NCBI RefSeq assembly: GCF_029714325.1 | Contig: NZ_CP121666.1 | Span: 1,364,001-1,428,000 of the forward strand | DNA from: Bradyrhizobium sp. CB1717 | GTDB taxonomy: Bacteria > Pseudomonadota > Alphaproteobacteria > Rhizobiales > Xanthobacteraceae | Direction of reading: 5' to 3' | Length of the DNA: 64,000 nt | Part shown: in pieces, positions 49,726 to 58,704 of the stretch | How positions within the stretch are numbered: position 1 is the stretch's first letter | Layout: each line of letters starts with the position of its first letter | The notes under the pieces: generated by a model | Told to the model about the DNA's origin: nothing | The model's input: only the letters and a program-made list of their open reading frames with translations | The model's database searches: none | Program-made: the position numbers and the translations under genes

Positions 49726-51168
49726 TCACCGCACCAAGATATTCCGGAACTGCCAGGGATCGCTGGTGTCGATATCCTCCGGGAACAGTCCCGGACGATC
49801 CGTCAGCGGCGTCCAGTCGGTGTAGAAACCCTTCACCGGGCCGAGATAGGGCAGCTGGATTTCCAGCAGGCGATCGAAATCCATTTCGTCGGCTTCGACG
49901 ATGCCCTCGTTCGGGTTTTCCAGCGCCCAGACCATGCCGCCGAGCACGGCGGAGGTCACCTGCAGGCCGGTGGCGTTCTGGTAGGGCGCGAGCGCGCGGG
50001 TCTCCTCGATGGAGAGCTGCGAGCCGTACCAATAGGCATTGTTGTCGTGGCCGAACAGCAGCACGCCGAGCTCGTCGATGCCGTCGACGATCTCGTTCTC
50101 GTCGAGGATGTGGTGCTTCTCCTGCATCTTCGCGGCGCGGCCGAACATCTCATGCAGCGACAGCACGGCATCGTCGGCCGGATGATAGGCATAGTGGCAG
50201 GTCGGCCGGTAGACCGCCTTGCCCGATGCATCACGCACCGTGAAGTAATCGGAGATCGAGATCGACTCGTTGTGGGTGACGAGGAAGCCGTATTGCGCGC
50301 CGCGGGTCGGGCACCAGGTGCGCACGCGCGTGTTGGCACCGGGCTGCATCAGATAGATGGCAGCACCGCAGCCGGCCTCGTGGGTCCGCGCATTTTCGGG
50401 CATCCACTTCTCGTGAGTGCCCCAGCCGAGCTCGGACGGCTGCACGCCTTCCGACAGGAAACCTTCCACCGACCAGGTGTTGACGAAGACGTCGGGCTCC
50501 TTCGGCTTCTTCGAGCGCTGGGTGTCGCGTTCGGCGATGTGGATGCCCTTGATGCCGGCCTGCCGCATCAGATCGGCCCACTCGGCCTTGGTCTTCGGAC
50601 GGGGGGCATTGAGCTTCAGGTCGGCGGCGACATTGAGCAGCGCCTGCTTGACGAAGAAGGAGACCATGCCGGGATTGGCGCCGCAGCAGGAGACGGCCGT
50701 GGTCGAGCCCGCCGGGCGCGCCTTCTTGGCGGCTAGCGTCACTTCGCGCAGCGCGTAGTTGGAGCGCGCTTCCGGGCCCTTCGACGCATCGAAATAGAAG
50801 CCGAGCCAGGGCTCGTTGACGGTGTCGATATAGAGAGCGCCGAGCTCGTTGCAGAGCTCCATGATGTCGGTCGAGCCGGTATCGACCGACAGATTGACGC
50901 AAAAGCCCTGGCCGCCGCCTTCGGTGAGCAGCGGGGTCAGCAGCTCGCGGTAATTGTCTTTCGTCACGGCCTTCTGGATGAAGCGCACATTCTGCTTCTC
51001 GCAATGCGCCTTGCGGCCCTCGTCCTTGGGGTCGATCACGGTGACGCGCGACTTGTCGTAATCGAGATGCCGCTCGATCATCGGCAACGTGCCTTTGCCG
51101 ATGGAGCCGAAGCCGACCATAACGATGGGACCGGTGATCTTCGCGTAGATCTGCGAGGGAGGGCTCAT
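49726..51168 (-). CDS. hss: Homospermidine synthase
   Basis: 480 aa, the length of bacterial homospermidine synthases. Rossmann NAD site IVMVGFGSIGKGTLP, IDPKDEG, CCGANPGMVSFFVKQAL, and the polyamine-pocket region VNEPWLGFYFD and GHDNNAYWYGSQL. It joins two putrescines (or putrescine and spermidine) using bound NAD to give sym-homospermidine, the main polyamine of rhizobia. Downstream member of the odc-led minus-strand group, which makes its putrescine. Confidence 0.95.
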   Translation of the reverse strand: MSPPSQIYAKITGPIVMVGFGSIGKGTLPMIERHLDYDKSRVTVIDPKDEGRKAHCEKQNVRFIQKAVTKDNYRELLTPLLTEGGGQGFCVNLSVDTGSTDIMELCNELGALYIDTVNEPWLGFYFDASKGPEARSNYALREVTLAAKKARPAGSTTAVSCCGANPGMVSFFVKQALLNVAADLKLNAPRPKTKAEWADLMRQAGIKGIHIAERDTQRSKKPKEPDVFVNTWSVEGFLSEGVQPSELGWGTHEKWMPENARTHEAGCGAAIYLMQPGANTRVRTWCPTRGAQYGFLVTHNESISISDYFTVRDASGKAVYRPTCHYAYHPADDAVLSLHEMFGRAAKMQEKHHILDENEIVDGIDELGVLLFGHDNNAYWYGSQLSIEETRALAPYQNATGLQVTSAVLGGMVWALENPNEGIVEADEMDFDRLLEIQLPYLGPVKGFYTDWTPLTDRPGLFPEDIDTSDPWQFRNILVR

Positions 51169-51215
51169 GGAATAGTTTCTCCGGAACGTGCTGGCAGACG
51201 ATGGTGAGGGGTGGA

Positions 51216-51611
51216 TCAGGCGCTGCGGCGCTTGGCGGTGACTTCGATCTCGACCTTCATCTCGGGCTTGGCGAGAGCGGTGACGACCAGCAACGTCGCA
51301 GCCGGCCTGATGTCGCCGAGGACTTCACCGCAGACGGCGAAGTGGGCATCGATGTAGCTGGCGTCGGTGACGTAGTAGGTCGCACGGACGATATCGGCCA
51401 TTTCGAATCCGCCCTCCTTCAGGGCGGCTTCGATGGTCTTGAAGCAGTTGCGTGACTGGCTCGTGACATCGGCCGGCATCGTCATCGTGGTGTAGTCATA
51501 GCCCGTGGTTCCCGCGACGAAGGCGAACTCGCCGTCGATCACGGCGCGGCTGTAGCCGACGGTCTTCTCGAGCGGGGAGCCGGTGGAAATCAGGCGACGG
51601 GACATGGTCAT
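51216..51611 (-). CDS. RidA/YjgF/Rid family protein lacking the catalytic arginine
   Basis: 131 aa. Fold features FAFVAGTTGYDYTT, DVTSQSRNCFKTIEAALKEGGFEMADIVRATYYV and a C-terminal MKVEIEVTA strand. In RidA the motif PAR-S/T-x-V carries the Arg that holds the substrate imine carboxylate; here it reads IRPAATLLVV, so that Arg is Ala. It probably belongs to a Rid subfamily without 2-iminobutyrate deaminase activity. Position between odc and hss suggests a role with amine or aminobutyraldehyde intermediates. Confidence 0.87.
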   Translation of the reverse strand: MTMSRRLISTGSPLEKTVGYSRAVIDGEFAFVAGTTGYDYTTMTMPADVTSQSRNCFKTIEAALKEGGFEMADIVRATYYVTDASYIDAHFAVCGEVLGDIRPAATLLVVTALAKPEMKVEIEVTAKRRSA

Positions 51612-51751
51612 GGGCCTCGACTGAAGGGGTGTTTCGCGGGGTTAAAGGGCGTTTCCGGCGCCTGCGCAACCCCCAAGGAACGGGTTTGGCGCAGGCGCGG
51701 CCGGGCGTTGCCGCTCGATGCGGCTTCGGTCGTCGCTATGAGAGCGATCCG

Positions 51752-52339
51752 TTAGGCCGCCTGCGCCTGGAGGGGACGAACCGACCTCCGTTTGGGCAGG
51801 GCCGCGCCGGTCGGGACGATCATCCCGGCGGCCCCATCGAGCGCACCTTCGGCGAATTCGATCGCCAGCAGGCGGTCGCGCTCGAACGGGCCGGGCAGCA
51901 CCAGGGCGCCGGTCTTCTCGGCCGCGAAGCCGAAGCGGGCGTAATATGGGGCATCGCCGAGCAGGATCACGGCTTCATGCCCGCGCGCCCGGGCGGCGGC
52001 CAGCGCTTGATGCATCAGCGCGGCGCCGATCCCGAGCTCGCGGCAGGCAGGGTCCACCGCCAATGGTCCGAGGACCAGAGCGGGCCTGCCTCCGGCGCTG
52101 ACATGCCACAGCCGCACGGTTCCCACGAGCGTGCCCTCGCGCATCGCCGACAGGGCAAGGCCTGTGGCGGGCGCGCGTCCGTCGCGCAGGCGCTGGCAGG
52201 TGCGGTCATGGCGGTTCTCGCCAAAGCAGGCATCCAGCAGCGCTTCACGGGCGGCGACGTCGACAGCACGTTCCGCACGGATCGCGAACGGAGCGGCTTT
52301 CGAGGTGAGGGCGACTTGTGGCTTCCGAAAAGCAGTCAT
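51752..52339 (-). CDS. GNAT family N-acetyltransferase
   Basis: 195 aa, with the YhbS-like pattern: AVDPACRELGIGAALMHQAL (acetyl-CoA loop), VILLGDAPYYARFGF and LPGPFERDRLLAIEF. Acceptor unknown. Its place inside the polyamine gene group makes polyamine or ornithine acetylation possible, but sequence alone does not show it. Start ATG 52339; 140 bp from the RidA gene. Confidence 0.85.
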   Translation of the reverse strand: MTAFRKPQVALTSKAAPFAIRAERAVDVAAREALLDACFGENRHDRTCQRLRDGRAPATGLALSAMREGTLVGTVRLWHVSAGGRPALVLGPLAVDPACRELGIGAALMHQALAAARARGHEAVILLGDAPYYARFGFAAEKTGALVLPGPFERDRLLAIEFAEGALDGAAGMIVPTGAALPKRRSVRPLQAQAA

Positions 52340-52473
52340 GGCGCGTCAGTCCCCGCTTGAACCGGCGTGCGATCAGCACGCCTGTCCAAGACGTCGTCAG
52401 AAAATCGAGATGTCAGGGAGGAGCCGGCAAGCCGGCTCCCGGGTTCGTCAGGCCTCTGAAAAAGCGAGGCGGC

Positions 52474-53616
52474 TTAGATGTGGTACGTCTTCAGCGGCGG
52501 AATGCCGTTGAACGCCACCGACGAGTAGGTCGACGTATAGGCCCCGGTGCCTTCGATCAGCACCTTGTCGCCGATCTCGAGCGTGACGGGGAGCGGATAC
52601 GGGCTCTTCTCGTACAGCACGTCGGCGCTGTCGCAGGTCGGACCGGCGAGCACGCACGGCGTCATGTCCGCGCCGTCGTGACGGGTGCGGATGGCATAAC
52701 GGATCGACTCGTCCATCGTCTCGGCGAGACCGCCGAACTTGCCGATGTCGAGGTAGACCCAGCGCACTTCGTCCTCGTCGCTCTTCTTCGAGATCAGCAC
52801 GACCTCGGATTCGATGACGCCGGCGTTGCCCACCATGCCGCGGCCCGGCTCGATGATGGTCTCCGGAATCTGGTTGCCGAAGTGCTTGCGCAGCGCGCGG
52901 AAGATCGAACGGCCGTAGGTGACGACCGGCGGCACGTCCTTCAGGTACTTGGTCGGGAAGCCGCCGCCCATGTTGACCATGGAGAGGTTGATGCCGCGCT
53001 CGGCGCAGTCGCGGAATACCTGCGAGGCCATCGCCAGCGCACGGTCCCACGCCTTCACCTTGCGCTGCTGCGAACCGACATGGAAGGAGATGCCGCACGG
53101 CTCCAGGCCCAGGCGCTTGGCGACGTCGAGCACCTCGACGGCCATTTCCGGGTCGCAGCCGAACTTGCGCGACAGCGGCCATTCGGCGCCGGCACAGTCA
53201 TAGAGGATGCGGCAGAACACCTTCGCGCCGGGAGCGGCACGGGCGACCTTCTCGACCTCGGGGACGCAATCCACCGCGAACAGCCGGATGCCGAGCGCGA
53301 AGGCGCGCGCGATGTCGCGCTCCTTCTTGATCGTGTTGCCGAAGGAGATGCGGTCGGGCGTCGCACCAGCGGTCAGCGCCATCTCGATCTCGGCGACGGT
53401 CGCGGTGTCGAAGCAGGAGCCCATGGAGGCCAGCAGCGAGAGCACTTCCGGCGCCGGGTTCGCCTTGACGGCGTAGAACACGCGGCTGTCGGGCAGCGCC
53501 TTGGCGAAGCTCTGGTAATTGTCGCGCACGACCTCGAGGTCGACGACGAGGCACGGCTCGGTGTCGAGACCTTCCTTGCGGCGGTTACGCAGGAATTCCT
53601 GGATTCGTTCGGTCAT
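52474..53616 (-). CDS. odc: Ornithine/lysine decarboxylase (type III fold, PLP)
   Basis: 380 aa eukaryotic-type (alanine-racemase fold) decarboxylase. PLP lysine K51 in FYAVKANP, SFHVGSQQ, GGGFPTKY, EPGRGMVGNAG, and the active-site Cys in GPTCDSADVL. It makes putrescine (perhaps also cadaverine) for homospermidine synthase. ATG 53616 has GGAG at 6-nt spacing; the frame stays open for 58 codons upstream, but that stretch lies in the structured leader and is not decarboxylase sequence. Confidence 0.93.
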   Translation of the reverse strand: MTERIQEFLRNRRKEGLDTEPCLVVDLEVVRDNYQSFAKALPDSRVFYAVKANPAPEVLSLLASMGSCFDTATVAEIEMALTAGATPDRISFGNTIKKERDIARAFALGIRLFAVDCVPEVEKVARAAPGAKVFCRILYDCAGAEWPLSRKFGCDPEMAVEVLDVAKRLGLEPCGISFHVGSQQRKVKAWDRALAMASQVFRDCAERGINLSMVNMGGGFPTKYLKDVPPVVTYGRSIFRALRKHFGNQIPETIIEPGRGMVGNAGVIESEVVLISKKSDEDEVRWVYLDIGKFGGLAETMDESIRYAIRTRHDGADMTPCVLAGPTCDSADVLYEKSPYPLPVTLEIGDKVLIEGTGAYTSTYSSVAFNGIPPLKTYHI

Positions 53617-54129
53617 GGCACTCTCCAACGGTCCCAGCGACGGGATCCGCATCAACGTGACGTCTGATGAGAGTGCTTCGGCCACATCGCGCGATGGAGG
53701 CGCGCTGAGGCCAAAAAACTCAAACCAGACTGTGCTGCCGTGGATTGGTTGGGAGAGATTCCCGCCCGCACACCTGGCAATGAAGGACAAGCCTTTTCAG
53801 TAGCCCGCGCCGGCGTTGGAATGCCGGTAGAGACCAAAAAAGCCCGATCCGTCGTTGCTTTAAGTCGCGTCCCCCGTTGAGAGCGGGGTGCGCCGGTTCG
53901 CCTCCGGCTGCCAGTCACGGTTGCAAAGAGCGAAGTCACCTTCGACTAGGCATCTCTTTGAGAGAGATGCTGGACGCTCCGGGTTTGCTTCGGTCGTTCG
54001 ACCTTTCGGTCCTCGACTTCCGCACTTCCGAAGAGCCCCTCGGCTTCTTCACCCCTTGGCGGCTGTCCGGCCTCTTGTCCGGATACCTACCGACTGACAC
54101 ACGACCACAGGCACGTGCGAAATTGGGCA
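53617..54129 (-). ncRNA. Long structured 5' leader of odc, probable speF RNA motif
   Basis: About 510 nt between a good promoter and the odc start, without a credible gene. It contains clear hairpins: an 8-bp stem gcatctct / agagatgc (53950-53970) and ccccg / cggg-g (53872-53888). Both loops share the sequence ctctcaa on the transcribed strand. A run of six U follows (53836-53841). An alphaproteobacterial leader motif called speF is known upstream of this class of decarboxylase; the match here is by position and general form, not by alignment. Confidence 0.6.
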
Positions 54130-54135
54130 AGTCCG

Positions 54136-54164
54136 CACATAAGCGTTTTGACTCTGGTTCGCAA
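54136..54164 (-). promoter_or_regulatory. Candidate sigma-70 promoter of the odc leader
   Basis: On the minus strand ttgcga (54164-54159), 17 bp, tatgtg (54141-54136). This would start the leader near 54129. Confidence 0.45.
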
Positions 54165-54290
54165 GAATTTTTTTAGGCTGCGGACAGAATTGCCTAACGT
54201 CTGCTTGCGCGCTGTTGCGCGAACGACGCTGAAGATGAACGAGCGTTAAGTTTTCGCTGCGCTGCGCGTGATGCTCACGCGCGTGAAGCG
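54165..54290. other. Intergenic stretch upstream of the odc promoter
   Basis: No gene seen. Together with the leader it forms a 674-bp gene-free block between odc and the small membrane protein at 54291. Contains an inverted cacgcgcgtg-type sequence near 54276. Confidence 0.4.
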
Positions 54291-54545
54291 TCAGCCGCGC
54301 TTCGTGAAGGGCTCGACGCGTTGAGCACCGCGGATGAAGGCGGTCATCACGAGCACGCCGAGCGCGAACAGCACGGCCTGCAGGATGTGGGCGCCTTGAT
54401 CGCCGAGACCGAACAGGATCGCGAGCGCCCAGCCGCCGGCAAAGGCCGCGCCGAACACCTCCGCGCCGATCAGGATGGCGGCGCTGATGACGGTGATGAC
54501 GCTGGGCCAGACGATCTGGCGGGACGACGAGGAAGGCGCGTTCAT
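54291..54545 (-). CDS. Small hypothetical membrane protein
   Basis: 84 aa from ATG 54545. Two membrane helices: VITVISAAILIGAEVFGAAFAGGWALAILF and ILQAVLFALGVLVMTAFI, joined by GLGDQGAH; short charged ends (RVEPFTKRG). Family not recognised, but the pattern is common as a conserved small inner-membrane protein. An in-frame upstream start at 54665 would add an unlikely 40-residue basic extension. Divergent from dcp. Confidence 0.65.
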   Translation of the reverse strand: MNAPSSSSRQIVWPSVITVISAAILIGAEVFGAAFAGGWALAILFGLGDQGAHILQAVLFALGVLVMTAFIRGAQRVEPFTKRG

Positions 54546-54682
54546 GGGGCTCAGGGGTCCTGTCTTCGAGGGCCGCAATCTCCCCGAAAAGGCGCCCGGG
54601 AGCAAGGCCAAATGGCTCAAAAAAGCCCCATCGCGTGCTATAGCTGGCCGTAACAATCGAGCCACAAAAATCGGGACTTGCG

Positions 54683-56764
54683 ATGTCAGAACCCCGCCAA
54701 ACCACGGACTCCGGGATCAATCCGCTGCTGAAGGCCTGGGTGACGCCGTTTGCGACCCCGCCGTTCGACGAGATCACGCCGGAGCACTTCCTCCCGGCCT
54801 TCGAGCAGGCCTTCGCCGATCATTCCGCCGAGATCGCGGCGATCACCAACGATCCCGCGGCGCCCGACTTCGCCAACACCATCACGGCGCTGGAGCGCTC
54901 CGGCAAGCTGCTGAGCAAGGTTGCGGCGGTGTTCTACGACCTCGTCTCGGCGCATTCCAACCCGGCCATCCTGGAGATCGACAAGGAAGTCTCCTTGCGG
55001 ATGGCGCGGCACTGGAATCCGATCATGATGAACGCCGTGCTGTTTGGTCGCATCGCCCAGCTGCACGAGAACCGCACCGCGCTCGGTCTTTCGCCCGAGC
55101 AGCTCCGCCTGCTGGAGCGCACCTACACCCGCTTCCACCGCGCCGGCGCCGGCCTCTCCGAAGAGGCCAAGGTCCGGATGGCCGAGATCAACGAGAGGCT
55201 GGCCCAGCTCGGCACCGGCTTCAGCCATCATCTGCTCGGTGACGAGCAGGACTGGTTCATGGAGCTCGGGGAGGCCGATCGCCAGGGCCTGCCTGAGAGC
55301 TTCGTCGCCGCCGCCAAGGCCGCGGCGGACGAGCGCGGCATGGCCGGCAAGGCCATCGTCACGCTGTCGCGCTCCTCGGTCGAGACGTTCCTGAAGAGCT
55401 CGGCCCGGCGCGACCTGCGCGAGAAGGTCTACAAGGCCTTCATCGCCCGCGGCGACAACGGCAATGCCAACGACAACAACGCGACCATCGTCGAGGTCCT
55501 GAAGCTGCGCGAGGAGAGCGCCAACCTCCTGGGCTACCCGACCTACGCCGCCTACCGCCTCGAGGACTCCATGGCCAAGACGCCGGAGGCGGTGCGGAGC
55601 CTCCTGGAGCGAGTCTGGAAGCCGGCCCGCGCCCGGGCGCTCGCCGACCGCGACGAGATGCAGGCGCTGATCACGGAAGAGGGCGGCAATTTCAAGCTCG
55701 CGCCCTGGGACTGGCGCTTCTACGCCGAGAAGCTGCGCCTGCAGCGGGCCAATTTCGACGATTCCGCGATCAAGCCGTACCTCGCGCTCGACCACATGAT
55801 CGCCGCCGCGTTCGACTGCGCCACGCGCCTGTTCGGCGTCACCTTCGAGGAGCGCAAGGACGTTCCGGTCTGGCACCCCGACGTCCGGGTCTGGGAGATG
55901 AAGGGGCCGGACGGCAAGCACAAGGCGTTGTTCTACGGCGACTACTTCGCCCGGCCGTCGAAGCGCTCCGGCGCCTGGATGACCTCGCTGCGCGACCAGC
56001 AGAAGCTCGACGGCGACGTCGCGCCGCTCATTCTCAACATCTGCAATTTCGCCAAGGGCGCCGACGGCGAGCCCTCGCTGCTGTCGCCCGACGACGCCCG
56101 CACCCTGTTCCACGAGTTCGGCCACGGCCTGCACGGCATGCTCTCCAACGTGACCTATCCCTCGCTGTCGGGCACCTCGGTGTTCACCGACTTCGTCGAG
56201 CTGCCGTCGCAGCTCTACGAGCACTGGCAGGAGCGGCCCGAGGTGCTGCAGAAGTTCGCCCGTCACTACCAGACCGGCGCGCCGCTGCCCGACGACCTGC
56301 TCCAGCGCTTCCTGGCCGCGCGAAAGTTCAACCAGGGCTTTGCCACGGTCGAGTTCGTCTCCTCGGCGCTGGTCGATCTCGAGTTCCACACCCAGCCGGC
56401 TGCCGCCGCGCAGGATGTCCGCGCCTTCGAGAAAAAGGAGCTGGAGAAGATCGGCATGCCCGAGGAGATCGCGCTGCGTCACCGGCCCACGCAGTTCGGT
56501 CACATCTTCACCGGCGACCACTACGCCGCCGGCTATTACAGCTACATGTGGTCGGAGGTGATGGACGCCGACGCCTTCGGCGCGTTCGAGGAGGCCGGCA
56601 ACATCTTTGATCCGGCCGTCGCAAAGCGCCTGCACGACGACATCTATTCGTCGGGCGGATCGGTCGATCCGGAAGCCGCCTACGAGGCGTTCCGCGGCCG
56701 CCCGCCGGAGCCCGACGCGCTGCTCCGCCGTCGCGGCCTGCTCGACGACGCCAAGGCGGCCTGA
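54683..56764 (+). CDS. dcp: M3 family peptidyl-dipeptidase Dcp
   Basis: 693 aa zinc metallopeptidase. HEFGH zinc motif at residues 477-481 in LFHEFGHGLHGML, with the downstream third ligand Glu in SVFTDFVELPSQLYEHW. C-terminal region GHIFTGDHYAAGYYSYMWSEV is typical of Dcp/oligopeptidase A. It removes C-terminal dipeptides from peptides or cleaves short peptides. No signal peptide, so cytoplasmic. ATG at 54683 starts the family N-terminus (NPLLKAWVTPFATPPF). Confidence 0.95.
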   Translation: MSEPRQTTDSGINPLLKAWVTPFATPPFDEITPEHFLPAFEQAFADHSAEIAAITNDPAAPDFANTITALERSGKLLSKVAAVFYDLVSAHSNPAILEIDKEVSLRMARHWNPIMMNAVLFGRIAQLHENRTALGLSPEQLRLLERTYTRFHRAGAGLSEEAKVRMAEINERLAQLGTGFSHHLLGDEQDWFMELGEADRQGLPESFVAAAKAAADERGMAGKAIVTLSRSSVETFLKSSARRDLREKVYKAFIARGDNGNANDNNATIVEVLKLREESANLLGYPTYAAYRLEDSMAKTPEAVRSLLERVWKPARARALADRDEMQALITEEGGNFKLAPWDWRFYAEKLRLQRANFDDSAIKPYLALDHMIAAAFDCATRLFGVTFEERKDVPVWHPDVRVWEMKGPDGKHKALFYGDYFARPSKRSGAWMTSLRDQQKLDGDVAPLILNICNFAKGADGEPSLLSPDDARTLFHEFGHGLHGMLSNVTYPSLSGTSVFTDFVELPSQLYEHWQERPEVLQKFARHYQTGAPLPDDLLQRFLAARKFNQGFATVEFVSSALVDLEFHTQPAAAAQDVRAFEKKELEKIGMPEEIALRHRPTQFGHIFTGDHYAAGYYSYMWSEVMDADAFGAFEEAGNIFDPAVAKRLHDDIYSSGGSVDPEAAYEAFRGRPPEPDALLRRRGLLDDAKAA

Positions 56765-57402
56765 TGCGCATGCGCCGCCTGTTAGGTCTGCTGCTCGCCG
56801 CCGGCCTCACGCTTGCGGCGGGCGCGGCGAGCGCGCATCCGCATGTCTGGATCACCGCGACCAGCGAATTGCTCTATGCCGCCGACGGCAGCATCACCGG
56901 CGTGCGCCACGCCTGGACCTTCGACGACATGTTCTCGGCCTATGCGGTGCAGGGGCTCGAGAGCAAGACCAAGGGCGCCTATACGCGCGAGGAGCTCGGG
57001 CCGCTGGCGCAGACCAATGTCGAGTCGCTGAAGGAATATGCCTATTTCACCTTCGCCAAGGCTGACGGCAAGAAGGAGCGGTTCAACGAGCCGGTCGACT
57101 ATTTCCTCGACTACAAGGACACGGTCCTGACCCTGCACTTCACGCTGCCGCTGAAGAACCCGGTCAAGCCGAGGCAATTGGTGCTCGAAGTGTTCGACCG
57201 CTCCTTCTTCATCGACTTCCAGATGGCCAAGGACAATCCGGTCAAGCTGGTCGGCGCGCCCGCGGGTTGCCAGATGAAGCTCGACCGTCCCAGCGACGGC
57301 TCGGCCACCGCCCAGAAGCTGAACGAGCAGACTTTCCTGAACGGCGAGAACAGCAATTTCGGCATGATGTTCGCCAACAAGATCACGGTGGATTGCCCTT
57401 GA
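56764..57402 (+). CDS. DUF1007 family exported protein
   Basis: 212 aa. Signal peptide (LLGLLLAAGLTLAAGAASAHP), then the DUF1007 start HPHVWITATSELLYAADGSITGVRHAWTFDD and later FNEPVDYFLDYKDT. The N-terminal His-x-His after cleavage is a likely metal site. The family almost always accompanies NicO-type transporters, as here, and is thought to be a periplasmic metal partner. Its ATG overlaps the dcp stop (tgatg). Confidence 0.88.
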   Translation: MRMRRLLGLLLAAGLTLAAGAASAHPHVWITATSELLYAADGSITGVRHAWTFDDMFSAYAVQGLESKTKGAYTREELGPLAQTNVESLKEYAYFTFAKADGKKERFNEPVDYFLDYKDTVLTLHFTLPLKNPVKPRQLVLEVFDRSFFIDFQMAKDNPVKLVGAPAGCQMKLDRPSDGSATAQKLNEQTFLNGENSNFGMMFANKITVDCP

Positions 57403-58532
57403 AGCAGCATCTCTCCCCGCTCACCCGCGGGCTGATCGCCTGCGCTGCCGTTCTGCTGGTCATGGTCGCGGCCGATGCCGCGCTTCACGATCTGCTCGCG
57501 CAAAACCCCTTTGGCGCGCCGCGGCCGGCGCAGGCGGCCGAACCCGAGGCCGGCGGCCTGATTGGCTGGCTCCTGGCAAAGCAGTCGGAATTCTATCGCC
57601 AGATGTCGTCGACCATCCGCGCCGCGAAGTCCGACGGCTCGGCGGTGTGGACGCTGCTGTTCATCTCGTTCGCCTATGGCATCTTCCACGCCGCCGGTCC
57701 CGGCCATGGCAAGGCGGTGATCGCCTCTTATCTCGTCGCCAACCGCGAGACCGCGCGGCGCGGCATCGCGCTGTCCTTTGCCTCGGCGCTGATGCAGTCG
57801 CTGGTGGCGATCCTGATCGTCGGTATCTCCGCCTGGGTGCTGAATGCGACCGCCAAGACGATGTGCAAGGCGGAAGGGGCGATCGAGATCGCGAGCTACG
57901 CCCTGATCGCGCTGTTCGGCCTGCGCCTCGTCTGGGTCAAGGGCCGCACCTTCCTCCGCGCGCTGCAGGCGGCCCAGCCGGTGCCGGCGATCGCGGGCGT
58001 GCCGCATGACCATCATGATCACGGCCATCACCATCATCACGATGCGCATGATCATCATGAGCACGATCATCATCATGATCATGATCATGCACATGCCCAT
58101 GCCCATGCCCATGACCATCACGGGCATGACCACGTCCATGACGAGCATTGCGGCCATTCCCACGGCCCCACCCCGAGCGAGCTCGCCGGCCCCGGCGGCT
58201 GGCGGCGCGGCTTCGCGGCGATCCTCACCGTCGGCATCCGCCCCTGCTCGGGCGCGATCCTGGTCCTGGTGTTCGCGCTGGCCCAGAGCCTGTTCTGGGC
58301 CGGCATCGCCGCAACCTTCCTGATGGGGCTCGGCACCGCGATCACGGTCGCGGCCATCGCTGTTATCGCCGTCTCCGCCAAGGACGTCGCCGCGCGCCTC
58401 AGCGCAGGCCGCGACGGCGGCGGCGCGCTGTTCATGCGCGGCATCGAGTTCGGCGCCGCCGCCCTCGTGCTGCTGTTCGGCGTCGGCCTGTTGTTCGGCT
58501 ACATCGCGGCCGAACGGACGACGTGTTTTTGA
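57399..58532 (+). CDS. NicO/RcnA-like nickel/cobalt (or zinc) transporter with His-rich loop
   Basis: 377 aa with about six or seven membrane segments. FAYGIFHAAGPGHGKAVIASYLVA is the conserved metal motif. A central cytoplasmic or periplasmic loop (about residues 205-250) has around 28 histidines in HDH/HH runs. The C-terminal half has VGIRPCSGAILVLVFALAQ and FLMGLGTAITVAAIAVIAV. Start TTG 57399 overlaps the DUF1007 stop (ttga), a coupled pair. Direction of transport and the metal are uncertain; a zinc link is possible given the zinc operon 14 kb away. Confidence 0.87.
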   Translation: MKQHLSPLTRGLIACAAVLLVMVAADAALHDLLAQNPFGAPRPAQAAEPEAGGLIGWLLAKQSEFYRQMSSTIRAAKSDGSAVWTLLFISFAYGIFHAAGPGHGKAVIASYLVANRETARRGIALSFASALMQSLVAILIVGISAWVLNATAKTMCKAEGAIEIASYALIALFGLRLVWVKGRTFLRALQAAQPVPAIAGVPHDHHDHGHHHHHDAHDHHEHDHHHDHDHAHAHAHAHDHHGHDHVHDEHCGHSHGPTPSELAGPGGWRRGFAAILTVGIRPCSGAILVLVFALAQSLFWAGIAATFLMGLGTAITVAAIAVIAVSAKDVAARLSAGRDGGGALFMRGIEFGAAALVLLFGVGLLFGYIAAERTTCF

Positions 58533-58588
58533 GGGCGCATCTGCACTTCGCGGCGCTAATTGGGCAAGACGGTCGAGCGCCTTGCTCC

Positions 58589-58674
58589 GTCATTGCGAGC
58601 GCAGCGAAGCAATCCAGAATGTCTCCGCGGCGGCAGTCTGGATTATCTTCGTCGCAGGGGCTCCTCGCAATGAC
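58589..58674. repeat. Intergenic palindromic repeat, family A-like (gtcattgcgag...ctcgcaatgac)
   Basis: Terminal arms gtcattgcgagcgcagcgaa and gtcgcaggggctcctcgcaatgac, with inner arms aatccaga and tctggatt. This sequence type is widespread in Bradyrhizobium intergenic DNA. Confidence 0.75.
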
Positions 58675-58704
58675 GAGCCTGAAATATCTCGGTCGGGGGA
58701 TTCC

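Noticed and set aside
53617..53790. N-terminal extension of ornithine decarboxylase to 53790
   Set aside because: The extra 58 residues have no decarboxylase similarity, start at a TTG without a ribosome site, and lie in the structured leader; ATG 53616 has a good ribosome site and matches the family N-terminus.
53930..53955. Tiny upstream frame in the odc leader (Met-Pro-Ser-Arg-Arg)
   Set aside because: Five codons starting in the stem of the main hairpin with no convincing ribosome site; kept only as a possibility, not a feature.
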